DNA from: Pseudomonadota bacterium
Lineage (GTDB): Bacteria; Pseudomonadota; Alphaproteobacteria; Rhodospirillales; Magnetospirillaceae
DNA length: 64,000 nucleotides
Direction: 5' to 3'
NCBI GenBank assembly: GCA_023426365.1
Contig: JAFAAW010000001.1
Coordinates: forward strand, 1-64,000
Shown here: positions 33,836 through 41,789 of the stretch, one piece after another
How the letters are laid out: every line of letters starts with the position of its first letter
How positions within the stretch are numbered: the first letter of the stretch is position 1
Notes under the pieces: model-generated
What the model was told of the DNA's origin: nothing
Seen by the model: only the letters and a program-made list of their open reading frames with translations
The model's database searches: none
Made by a program: the position numbers and the translations under genes

Positions 33836-33982
33836 GCACAGGGACCGAACCGAGGCTAGAGTTGTTTCCGTTCACACGGAACCATCTCCAGGCCTGCCTC
33901 TGGCGCCCCCTGCGGGGGCCGCTCAGGCGCCGCGCTGGCTGATCGCATTTCCGCCCCTGACTGCGTCAGAGCGGAAAATGCT
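33836..33982. repeat. Hairpin-rich intergenic segment between convergent genes
   Basis: Three inverted repeats are seen: CCGTT / ACGG around 33878, GGCGCCCCC / GGGGGCCGC near 33902-33920, and GCATTTCCGC / GCGGAAAATGC with inner CTGAC / GTCAG near 33944-33981. It begins CTAGAG and partly resembles the layout of the three-hairpin family but not its sequence. It may act as a bidirectional terminator or be another repeat family. Confidence 0.45.
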
Positions 33983-34540
33983 CTATTTCTGGCCCAGCGG
34001 CTTGGGTGCCCAGGCCTTCACCGCCACCGCCTTGCCATCCTGCGAGCGCATCAGGCGCGGCTTGACCACCTCGGCCGCCGCCGGTGCGGCGCCCCCGCCG
34101 CGACGGTTCGCCACCTCGGCGCCATAGAACTTCACCATGGCGGCCAGCGGGATTTCCTCGCCCAGTCCCTTGGTCATGGCTTCGGCCACCGGCGCATGCT
34201 CGGCCAGCTTGCGGTTCAACTGCTCGGCGCTGTACTGGCCGAAGCGGCGCCATATGCTGTCCAGGAAATGGGCGACCGTGTCGGGGATGGGATTGGCCTC
34301 GACCATGTGCGGCCGGCCATAGGCGAAGGCATGAAACACGGTCGGCTCCACCGGTCCCAGCGAATCGGACACGAAGGTGGCCGGCATCAGCTTGCGCCCG
34401 GGATAGGCCACGGAATAATAGGCCTGGGCCAGGAACATCAGCCGGTGCAGCTTTTGCGGCTGAATGTATTCCCGATCGTTGAGCGCCCGGTCGGTGAACC
34501 AGAACACCACATCCAAGCAGGATTGGACCGCGAACCGCAT
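33983..34540 (-). CDS. Panacea/DUF4065 (SocA-like) protein
   Basis: The 185-residue protein has the DUF4065/Panacea pattern: QPQKLHRLMFLAQAYYSVAY near residue 29, SDSLGPVEPTVFHAFAYG and DSIWRRFGQYSAEQL. The domain occurs in antitoxins and in SocA, the ClpX proteolytic adaptor and antitoxin of Caulobacter. No toxin-sized gene is next to it, so here it may be a housekeeping adaptor. The ATG at 34540 has GAGGAG six bases upstream. The C-terminal 35 residues are basic and Ala/Pro-rich. It is divergent from the molybdopterin-binding gene. Confidence 0.75.
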   Translation of the reverse strand: MRFAVQSCLDVVFWFTDRALNDREYIQPQKLHRLMFLAQAYYSVAYPGRKLMPATFVSDSLGPVEPTVFHAFAYGRPHMVEANPIPDTVAHFLDSIWRRFGQYSAEQLNRKLAEHAPVAEAMTKGLGEEIPLAAMVKFYGAEVANRRGGGAAPAAAEVVKPRLMRSQDGKAVAVKAWAPKPLGQK

Positions 34541-34731
34541 CGTCAACTCCTCGTCCGGTCAGGCCAACAATTCTTATGCCCGAGCGGTCCGCGCATGATA
34601 GCGCCCAACCGGCGAAGTCGCCAATGCCCCGCCGACGCCTCGAATGGGCGGGCTGCCTTACCCATATGGAATGAACCGGCGCAATCGGCGACGGGTCCCG
34701 GGACTGGATTCCGCCACAGGAGGTGCGGCAC

Positions 34732-36186
34732 ATGAAATTCGGCGAGGAACGGGTGGACGACGCCGTCGGGCTGATCCTGGCCCATTCCCTGCGCCTGCCC
34801 CAAATGATGCTGAAAAAGGGCCGGGTGTTGACCGCCGAGGATGTCCGCCTGCTCAAGGCCGCCGGGGTCAACTTCCTGACCGGGGCCCGGCTGGAGGCGG
34901 ACGACGTGGGCGAGGACGAGGCCGCCGGGCAGATCGCGCGCGCCCTGGCCGGACAAGGGGTGGTCATCAACGCGCCGTTCACCGGGCGCTGCAACCTGTT
35001 CGCGGCGGAACGCGGCCTGCTGGTCTATGACCGCGAGCGCCTGGACCGCCTGAACCTGGTGGACGAGGCGGTCACCGTCGCCACCCTGCCCGCCTTCGAG
35101 GCGGTGGGGCCGCGCCGCATGGTCGCCACCGTCAAGATCATTCCCTTCGGTGTGGACCGCCGGGTGTTGGACGCCTGCGCCGCCTTTGCGTCCACCGGCG
35201 AGCCGCTGATCTCGGTCCACCCGTTCCGGCCGCGCCGGGCGGTCCTGATCTCGACCACCCTGCCCGGCTTGCGCGATTCGGTCATGGCCGCCACCGCCGC
35301 TGCCACCCGCGACCGCATCGAGGCGCTGGGCGGCGCGGTCATTGCCGAACTGCGCTGCCCGCACGAGATCGGCCCCCTCGAGCGCGCCCTTGGCAAGGCG
35401 CTGGCCATGGGGGCGCAACTGGTGCTGATCGCCGGGGCATCCGCCACCGTGGACCGCCGCGACGTGGTGCCCAGCGCCATCCAGCGCGCCGGCGGCCGTG
35501 TCGATCATTTCGGCATGCCGGCGGACCCGGGCAATCTGCTGCTGCTGGCCCATCTGGCCGAAGTTCCGGTGGTCGCGCTGCCCGGTTGCGCGCGATCGTC
35601 CAAGCCCAATGGGATGGATTGGGTGCTGGCCCGCATCGCGGCCGACATCCCGGTGAGACCCGCCGACATCATGCGCATGGGGGCCGGCGGCCTGCTGAAG
35701 CAATTGGGCGCGGCACCGCTCGACGCCGCCTGGAGGGAACCGCCCGTCCGCGACACTCGCATGGCAGCATTGGTCCAATGTGCCGCCGGCACCGCCCCGG
35801 TGGCCGAGATCGAGGCCGCCACGGCCGCCGGCCTGGAGCCGGTGGTGGTGCTGGCGGGCGGCGATGCCGATCCGGCCCGATCCCTGCCCCCGTGCGAGGT
35901 GCTGTGCGTCGATGACGAAAGTTGGGCCGCCGGTCTTCAGATATTGCCGGCCGACGTCTCGGCCGTTCTGGTTCTGCCCACCAACAGCCGGCGGGTCAGC
36001 CCCGAAGCGGTGGCCGACCTGGTCAAGGCGTTCGATCCCGACGCGGGGCGCGCCATCGTGGTGCCCGGAGAAACCGCCCATTGGGGCCTTGTCGGCCGCG
36101 ACCTATTCCCCAAACTGGCCCGCCATACCCTGGCCGAACTGGCCGCCCAGCACCCCGAGGCAGTGTACGAGGTGGTGCTGTCGTGA
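34732..36186 (+). CDS. Molybdopterin-binding protein with degenerate MocA-like C-terminal domain
   Basis: The 484-residue protein has an N-terminal region (1-340) of the molybdopterin-binding type (ISVHPFRPRRAVLISTTLPG, LGKALAMGAQLVLIAGASAT, DPGNLLLLAHLAEVPVVALP). A C-terminal region (about 341-484) resembles MobA/MocA nucleotidyltransferases in its later strands (LPTNSRRVSPEAVADLVKAF, WGLVGRDLFPKL). The G-rich nucleotide loop at the beginning of that domain is missing. Related full-length fusions mature molybdenum cofactor for xanthine-dehydrogenase-type enzymes. Here the second activity is probably lost. AGGAGG precedes the ATG. Confidence 0.8.
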   Translation: MKFGEERVDDAVGLILAHSLRLPQMMLKKGRVLTAEDVRLLKAAGVNFLTGARLEADDVGEDEAAGQIARALAGQGVVINAPFTGRCNLFAAERGLLVYDRERLDRLNLVDEAVTVATLPAFEAVGPRRMVATVKIIPFGVDRRVLDACAAFASTGEPLISVHPFRPRRAVLISTTLPGLRDSVMAATAAATRDRIEALGGAVIAELRCPHEIGPLERALGKALAMGAQLVLIAGASATVDRRDVVPSAIQRAGGRVDHFGMPADPGNLLLLAHLAEVPVVALPGCARSSKPNGMDWVLARIAADIPVRPADIMRMGAGGLLKQLGAAPLDAAWREPPVRDTRMAALVQCAAGTAPVAEIEAATAAGLEPVVVLAGGDADPARSLPPCEVLCVDDESWAAGLQILPADVSAVLVLPTNSRRVSPEAVADLVKAFDPDAGRAIVVPGETAHWGLVGRDLFPKLARHTLAELAAQHPEAVYEVVLS

Positions 36187-36224
36187 ACCGGCCGGCCTTG
36201 CGCCCAGCCGCACGGAAGCCCGTT

Positions 36225-36345
36225 GGCGCCCCTTAGACCGTCGAGCGTCCCATATGACGCACGCTGATCTGGTTTTATGTTTGGCCCTCGCCGGGCGCGC
36301 GGCTGGGAGCCAGATTTAGCGCTCGCCGCTCCAGCAAGGCGCGCC
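36225..36345 (+). repeat. Divergent member of the three-hairpin repeat family, copy D
   Basis: The segment starts TTAGACCGT, has an imperfect hairpin, a T-rich spacer and GGCCCTCGCCGGGCGC, as do copies A-C, and then a CTCCAGCAAGGCGCGCCC end. Similarity is lower and no stop codon is supplied here. It lies between the molybdopterin gene and the small convergent gene at 36353. Confidence 0.5.
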
Positions 36346-36352
36346 CGGGCGG

Positions 36353-36598
36353 TTAGCACAAGAACCACTGGCGGATGCGGTCCAGGAAGCCCCGCGGATG
36401 GTCCGGCCGCGGCGGCAAGTCCAGCCCGAATTCGCTTTCGCTGAAAATGGGAAGGTCAGCGGTGACGTCCTCCCCGCGCCGTGCGGCCGCGGGGGCGGGC
36501 GTTTTGCAATGATGGACGGCGACAAGGCGGTGCGCCAAGTTTTCCAAGGCGCTCGCCGCGTTTACCCCATCATGGTTTTGCAGCGGCGACATATCCAT
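36353..36598 (-). CDS. Small hypothetical protein
   Basis: An 81-codon frame begins MDMSPLQNHDGVNAASALEN and ends GFLDRIRQWFLC. Codon use is GC-rich like its neighbours and the frame is clean, but the ribosome site is weak and no domain is recognisable. It may be a small soluble protein with an amphipathic C-terminal helix (FLDRIRQWFL) that could touch the membrane. It lies between repeat copy D and the aminotransferase gene. Confidence 0.45.
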   Translation of the reverse strand: MDMSPLQNHDGVNAASALENLAHRLVAVHHCKTPAPAAARRGEDVTADLPIFSESEFGLDLPPRPDHPRGFLDRIRQWFLC

Positions 36599-36699
36599 GG
36601 TGCGGCGATTATATCACCGGTCGCGCACAGGAACCATGACCGCGCCGCAACCCAGCCTTTCGGCGCTGGGCGAAAGGCTGGGCTGTCCGGGCGGCATGC

Positions 36700-37848
36700 C
36701 TAGCGCCGCCAGGATTGCAGGCGCCGCGCCGCCTCCACCATCTCGGCGGTGGAACCAGCAAAGGAAAAGCGCAGGGTGCGGCTGCCCTGATAGGGGTCGA
36801 AATCCATGCCCGGCGTGCAGGCGATCCCCGTCTCCGCCAACATGCGGCGGCAGAACTCGGCGCTGTCGTTGGTCAGTTCGGCCACGTCGGCATACAGGTA
36901 GAAGGCACCGTCCGACGGCGCCAGCCGGGTGAACCCCGCCTTGGGCAATTCCTCCAGCAGCACGTCGCGATTGGCCTTGTAGACGGCGACCCGCGCGTCC
37001 AGTTCGTCGATGCAGTCGAACACCGCCCCGGCGGCGATCTGCGACAGGGTGGGCGGCGAGATGAACAGGTTCTGCGCCAGGCACTCGACCGCGCGGACCA
37101 GATCGGGCGGCAACACCATCCAGCCCAGCCGCCAGCCGGTCATGGCGTAGTATTTGGAGAAGCTGTTGACGATCACCGCATGCTGGCCCGCCCCCACGGC
37201 GGTGCCGGCCGGCGCGCCGAAGGTGATGCCGTGGTAGATTTCATCGGAAATCAGCCGGATGCCCTTCAGTTCGCACCAGGTCGCCAGTTGGGCCACCTCG
37301 TGCGCCGACAGCATGGACCCGGTGGGGTTGCTGGGGCTTGCCACCACCACGCCGTCCAGGCGGCCTTCCACCTGCTCCAGCACCTCCACACTCAACTGCC
37401 AGCGCGAGGCCGCCCCCACCGGCACCGCCACCACCTCGATGCCCAGGGCCTCCAGGATGTTGCGATAGGCGGGATAGCCCGGCGCCGCCACCGCCACCCG
37501 GTCGCCTGCGTCGAACGCGGCCAGGAAGGCGAGCAGGAACGCCCCCGACGAGCCGGTGGTGACCGCCACCGTTTCGGGCGCGACCGAAACGCCATAGGCG
37601 TGGCGGTAATGGCGGGCGATGCGTTCGCGCAAGGCCGGCAGGCCCAGCGCCTCGGTATAGCCGATGCCGTGGGTGTCCAGCGCCGCCCGGGCGGCGGCCA
37701 GCACCCGGGCCGGGGCCTGGCCCGAGGGCTGCCCCACCTCGAGATGGATGACGTCGCCGCCGGCGGCGGCCCGCTCGTTGGCGGCGCGCATCACGTCCAT
37801 GACGATGAACGGCGCGATGGCGCCCCGCGTCGCGACCTTGAATGCCAT
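36700..37848 (-). CDS. Class I/II PLP aminotransferase
   Basis: The 382-residue protein is a fold-type I aminotransferase (AAT_I). It has GIGYTEALGLPALRERIARH near the N-terminus, the aspartate of the SDEIYHGITF motif, the PLP lysine in NSFSKYYAMTGWRLGW and the final arginine in LRFSFAGS. The substrate is probably an aspartate-, alanine- or aromatic-type amino acid but cannot be fixed by sequence alone. AAGGA precedes the ATG, which begins four bases after the stop codon of the upstream GGT-like gene, so the two are likely co-transcribed. Confidence 0.88.
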   Translation of the reverse strand: MAFKVATRGAIAPFIVMDVMRAANERAAAGGDVIHLEVGQPSGQAPARVLAAARAALDTHGIGYTEALGLPALRERIARHYRHAYGVSVAPETVAVTTGSSGAFLLAFLAAFDAGDRVAVAAPGYPAYRNILEALGIEVVAVPVGAASRWQLSVEVLEQVEGRLDGVVVASPSNPTGSMLSAHEVAQLATWCELKGIRLISDEIYHGITFGAPAGTAVGAGQHAVIVNSFSKYYAMTGWRLGWMVLPPDLVRAVECLAQNLFISPPTLSQIAAGAVFDCIDELDARVAVYKANRDVLLEELPKAGFTRLAPSDGAFYLYADVAELTNDSAEFCRRMLAETGIACTPGMDFDPYQGSRTLRFSFAGSTAEMVEAARRLQSWRR

Positions 37849-37852
37849 GGCG

Positions 37853-39478
37853 TCAGTCCTTGCCGACGACGACGCCCAGGCCGAAGCCGCGCGGGTCGCT
37901 GGCGACCCGGCACTTCTTGAAATCCGGGGTCCCCGAGGCGCAGCTCAGCGCCTGCACGCGGCTGGGGATGGGCACGGCCTTGATATCGTGGCCCCGCTTG
38001 GCAAGCGGGGCAGTGTCGGCGGCACGTTCGCCGCTTTCGACGAACACGGTGTCCGGCGCGCCGGAATGATGGATGCGAGGCGCACCCACCGCCGCTTCCA
38101 CGGCCATGTCGTCCACGGTGGTGGCCAGCAGCGTCTGCACCAGCGCGGTCGGCGCGGTCACGCCGCCGCTGGCGGCGGCGGCGAAATGCACTTCGCGCGA
38201 ATGGGGGTTATACACCACCACCGGGCCGATGGCGCCGGGGCCGCTGGACAGGCCGGGCACGGCGGCCAGCATCATGCCGGTGCCGGGCGCCATGCGGCCG
38301 TTGCCGAACAGGCCATAGGTGGTCACGTTGCACGCCACGGCGCCGCCATAGGAATCCATGGCGACCAGGCTGGCGGCCGGAATGGCATCGGTGGCCTTGA
38401 CCGCCTCGACCGCCACGTGACGGTCGGGATTATAGGTCGCCATCAGCTTGGCGGCCCGCTCCTTCGAGGCGAGGTCGCCGCCCTGCTCGTTGGGCCAGCC
38501 GTGGGGCATCATCCAGCGCGAGCGGTCGGAGAACGCGCGGGCCGCCGCCTCGGCCAGCAGGTGCGGCTTTTCCTCGGCCGACGCCCCGCCCCAGCGGTCC
38601 ACCAACTGCGCCGTCATGCTGGCGACGCCGCCGCCGGCCACGGCCGGCGGTGCCGCGAACAGGGCGGTGTCGTTCCCCACCTGGACCGACAGGCCGTCGC
38701 GCACGGACGGCCGGAGGTCGCGCAGGTCCTCGACCGTCAGCGAGCCACCGGCCTGGGCCACCGCCGCCACCAGCTCACGCGCCTGCGCGCCGGCATAGAA
38801 ATCGCCCGGGCTGCGGCGCACGCGCGCCAGAAGCGTGGCCAGGTCGCGCTGCTCCAGCAACTGGCCTTCCACCAGCGGGCGGCCGCCGGGCATGAACACC
38901 TGCCGGGCCACCGGGTCGTTGGCGAGCAGGTTGGCGGCGCGGTTGATGTCGGCGGCAAAGGCGCGCGACACCGGCACGCCCATGCGGGCAAGGCGTTCGG
39001 GGTCCGCCAGCAATTGCTCCCACCGAAGCTTGCCGTAGCGCGCGTGCAGCGCATAGAAGCCGCGAATGTTGCCGGGAACCGCGCTGGGATTGCGCGACTG
39101 GCCCGACGCAACCGAAGGCGGCGCCATAAATTCGACAACTTCGGCGCGCTTCTTTTCCTTGTCGTAAACCACGCAGACGCCACCACCGCCGAGACTGGCG
39201 GTTGACGGCTGGGTCACTGCCATCGTGAAATAGGCCACCACCGCGGCATCGGCGGCGGTCCCACCCGCCGACAGAACGTCGCGGGCCGCCAGAACGGCGC
39301 GGGGTTCGTCGGCGGCAGCCATGCCGCCGAAGCCGGTGACGTAACCGATGGACCCCACCGGCTTGCTTTCGCCGCACGCGGCCAATAGTGCCAAAAGGGA
39401 AACCGCGCAGGCGACGCGGCGCCCCCCGGCCCGGCAAGACTTGGGACGACCGACCGACGGAGAAAGGCTCTTGCTCAC
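37853..39478 (-). CDS. Gamma-glutamyltransferase-like lipoprotein lacking the catalytic threonine
   Basis: The 541-residue protein has a lipoprotein signal (LLALLAAC, lipid cysteine near 35) and the GGT fold: early AAADEPRAVLAARDVLSAGG and ADAAVVAYFTMAV, and a late GLFGNGRMAPGTGMM. In active GGTs a T-T-H-x-S-V-x-D motif supplies the autoprocessing nucleophile. Here the equivalent segment is A368-A369-S370-L-V-A-M-D, so the threonine is replaced by alanine. Self-cleavage and transferase activity are therefore doubtful, unless S370 acts. It starts at GTG 39478, overlapping the start of the divergent M48 gene, and is followed closely by the aminotransferase. Confidence 0.8.
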   Translation of the reverse strand: MSKSLSPSVGRPKSCRAGGRRVACAVSLLALLAACGESKPVGSIGYVTGFGGMAAADEPRAVLAARDVLSAGGTAADAAVVAYFTMAVTQPSTASLGGGGVCVVYDKEKKRAEVVEFMAPPSVASGQSRNPSAVPGNIRGFYALHARYGKLRWEQLLADPERLARMGVPVSRAFAADINRAANLLANDPVARQVFMPGGRPLVEGQLLEQRDLATLLARVRRSPGDFYAGAQARELVAAVAQAGGSLTVEDLRDLRPSVRDGLSVQVGNDTALFAAPPAVAGGGVASMTAQLVDRWGGASAEEKPHLLAEAAARAFSDRSRWMMPHGWPNEQGGDLASKERAAKLMATYNPDRHVAVEAVKATDAIPAASLVAMDSYGGAVACNVTTYGLFGNGRMAPGTGMMLAAVPGLSSGPGAIGPVVVYNPHSREVHFAAAASGGVTAPTALVQTLLATTVDDMAVEAAVGAPRIHHSGAPDTVFVESGERAADTAPLAKRGHDIKAVPIPSRVQALSCASGTPDFKKCRVASDPRGFGLGVVVGKD

Positions 39479-40835
39479 ACGCTTGTTCCTTCTGGCAACC
39501 TTGGTGCTGGCGCTGGCGATGCCCGCGCCGCCCGCTTCGGCACAACAGACCGCCAGGCGGAGCTTCATACGCGACGCGGAGGTGGAAAATACCATTCGTG
39601 CCTTCGCTACGCCACTGTTCCAGGCCGCCGGCCTGGACCCCGAGGGCGTGCGCATCCATCTGCTGATCGATCCCTCGCTGAACGCCTTTGTCGCCGGCGG
39701 CCAGAACATGTTCTTCCACACCGGCCTGCTGGTGCGCGCGGAACATCCCGGCCAGTTGATCGGCGTCATCGCCCATGAAACCGGCCATATCTCGGGCGGC
39801 CATCTGGTGCGCCTGCAGGATGCGGTCGGCAACGCCTCGACCGAAGCGCTGATGGGCCTGCTGCTGGGCGCCGCCCTGGGCGCCGCCTCGGGCCGGGGCG
39901 ACGTGGGCACGGCGGTGATCATGGGCAGCCAGGAAATGGCGGTGCGCAACCTGATGGCGTTCTCGCGCACCCAGGAAGGCTCGGCCGACCAGGCCGGCCT
40001 GTCGTACCTCGAGGCGACCCGCCAATCGGCCAAGGGCTTCCTGGAATTCTTCGAGATCCTGGGCGACCAGGAATTGCTGGTGGCGGCGCGCCAGGACCCC
40101 TATGTGCGCACCCACCCGCTGACGCGCGATCGCGTTGCCAACGTGCGCGACTATGTCGGCAAGTCGCCCTACAGCGACACTCCGCCGCGGCCCGAATTCG
40201 TCGAGATGCACAAGCGCATGCGCGCCAAGCTGTTCGGCTTCCTCGAATCGCCCGTCCGCACCTATCAGCGCTACAAGGAAACCGACGACAGCCTGGATTC
40301 GCGCTATGCCCGCGCCATCGCCTCCTATCGCAAGCCGGACATGGCCACCGCGCTGCCGCTGATCGACGGGCTGATCGCCGACCGGCCCAACGACCCCTAT
40401 TTCTGGGAACTCAAGGGACAGATGCTGTTCGAGAACGGCCGCGGCGCCGAGGCGCTCGCCCCCTATCGCAAGGCGGTGCAGTTGCTGCCGGAAAACGCCC
40501 TGCTGCGCATCGGCCTGGCCCAGGTCGAGGTGGAACAGGAAGACCCCGCCCTGCTGGACGACGCCAAGGTCAACCTGAACAAGGCGCTGCAGAACGAACC
40601 CAACAACCACAGCGCTTGGCGCCTGCTGGCCATCGCCCATGGCCGCCTGGGCGAGGAAGGCATGGCCGCCTATGCCATGGCCGAACAGACCCTGCTGGAG
40701 GGCAAGCTGACCGACGCCGCCTTCCACGCCGGCAAGGCCGAACGGCTGCTGCCGCGCTCGGGACCGGTCTGGCTGCGCATCCAGGACATCAAGGAGCGCG
40801 CGAGCCAAGTCAAGGAAAGGCGCGAGCGCAACTGA
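39471..40835 (+). CDS. M48-family periplasmic metalloprotease with TPR domain (BepA-like)
   Basis: The 454-residue protein has a signal peptide (LVLALAMPAPPASA), the zinc motif HETGH at residues 102-106, a further SADQAGLSYL segment with the third ligand glutamate/aspartate region, and C-terminal tetratricopeptide repeats (about 290-440). This is the BepA/YfgC layout, which acts in outer-membrane protein quality control in the periplasm. The TTG at 39471 with GGAG eight bases upstream is the likeliest start; this overlaps the divergent GGT-like start by eight bases. The next gene encodes a DsbA-like protein. Confidence 0.85.
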   Translation: MLTRLFLLATLVLALAMPAPPASAQQTARRSFIRDAEVENTIRAFATPLFQAAGLDPEGVRIHLLIDPSLNAFVAGGQNMFFHTGLLVRAEHPGQLIGVIAHETGHISGGHLVRLQDAVGNASTEALMGLLLGAALGAASGRGDVGTAVIMGSQEMAVRNLMAFSRTQEGSADQAGLSYLEATRQSAKGFLEFFEILGDQELLVAARQDPYVRTHPLTRDRVANVRDYVGKSPYSDTPPRPEFVEMHKRMRAKLFGFLESPVRTYQRYKETDDSLDSRYARAIASYRKPDMATALPLIDGLIADRPNDPYFWELKGQMLFENGRGAEALAPYRKAVQLLPENALLRIGLAQVEVEQEDPALLDDAKVNLNKALQNEPNNHSAWRLLAIAHGRLGEEGMAAYAMAEQTLLEGKLTDAAFHAGKAERLLPRSGPVWLRIQDIKERASQVKERRERN

Positions 40836-40932
40836 TCCCCCACCACCTCCGTTCAACCGCCCCTGGGGGCTTGTCCCCCGGCCATCGATCGGCCAATATG
40901 CCCCGGCTTTCGTGACTGGAGTTCCATCCCCG

Positions 40933-41718
40933 ATGATCCGCAAGTCCTTCGGCGCCCTCGGCGCGCTTCTTCTGGGCCTGACCCTGGCCGCTCCCGCCCA
41001 GGCCCAGGAAGACCAGACCTTCAACGCGCAGCAGACCGACGCCATCCGCAAGATCGTGCGCAACTATCTGATGGAGCATCCCGAGGTGATCGGCGAGGCC
41101 ATCGAGGCGTTGCGCGAGAAGATGCGCGTGCAGGCCGAGGCCGAAGCCAAGAAGGCCATCGAGGCGCGCAAGGACGAGCTTTTCAACGCCAAGGACGATC
41201 CCGTCGCCGGCAACCCCAAGGGCGACGTCGTGCTGGTCGAGTTCTTCGACTACAACTGCCCGTACTGCAAGGTGGTGCTGGACCCCATGATGGAAGCGGT
41301 CAAGGCCGACGGCAAGGCCCGCGTGGTGTTCAAGGAAATGCCTATTCTGTCCGAGGATTCGCTGACCGCCGCCCGCGTCGCGCTGGCCGCCAAGAAGCAG
41401 GGCAAGTACGACGAGGTGCACCGCGCCTTCATGAAGTACCGCGGCAAGCTGGACGACAAGGCCATCTTCCGCCTGGCGGGCGAAGCGGGTGCCAATGTGG
41501 ACCAGTTGAAGAAGGAAATGATGGCGCCCGAGATCGACGCGCAGATCAAGAAGAACGTGGCCCTGGCCCACGCTCTCGACATTTCCTCGACCCCCAGCTT
41601 CATTGTCGCCGGCGCCGACGGCAGCGCCGCCCGCACCCTGTCGGGCGCGGTCGAAGGCCAGGTGTTCAGCCAGTTGATCAAGCTGACCCGCAATGGCGGA
41701 AAGGCCGGCGGCCAGTAA
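40933..41718 (+). CDS. DsbA-family periplasmic thiol oxidoreductase
   Basis: The 261-residue protein has a signal peptide (MIRKSFGALGALLLGLTLAA, cleaved after AQA), an N-terminal helical extension of about 75 residues, and a thioredoxin fold with the active site C109-P-Y-C112 and a cis-proline in SSTPSFIVAG. The helical part resembles Com1/BDB-type and ScsC-like proteins, which may oligomerise. It would form or isomerise disulfides in the periplasm. It follows the M48 gene by 97 bases and has a strong terminator. Confidence 0.9.
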   Translation: MIRKSFGALGALLLGLTLAAPAQAQEDQTFNAQQTDAIRKIVRNYLMEHPEVIGEAIEALREKMRVQAEAEAKKAIEARKDELFNAKDDPVAGNPKGDVVLVEFFDYNCPYCKVVLDPMMEAVKADGKARVVFKEMPILSEDSLTAARVALAAKKQGKYDEVHRAFMKYRGKLDDKAIFRLAGEAGANVDQLKKEMMAPEIDAQIKKNVALAHALDISSTPSFIVAGADGSAARTLSGAVEGQVFSQLIKLTRNGGKAGGQ

Positions 41719-41739
41719 ACCGGCGGCCCGCGCCAACGA

Positions 41740-41772
41740 CAAAGGGGACCCGCCGGCGGGTCCCCTTTTTCT
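41740..41772 (+). terminator. Intrinsic terminator of the DsbA-like gene
   Basis: AAAGGGGACCCGCC and CGGGTCCCCTTTTT form a perfect stem followed by CTTTTC. It also lies downstream of the convergent flgE. Confidence 0.92.
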
Positions 41773-41789
41773 TTTCCCATCCCCTGGCC

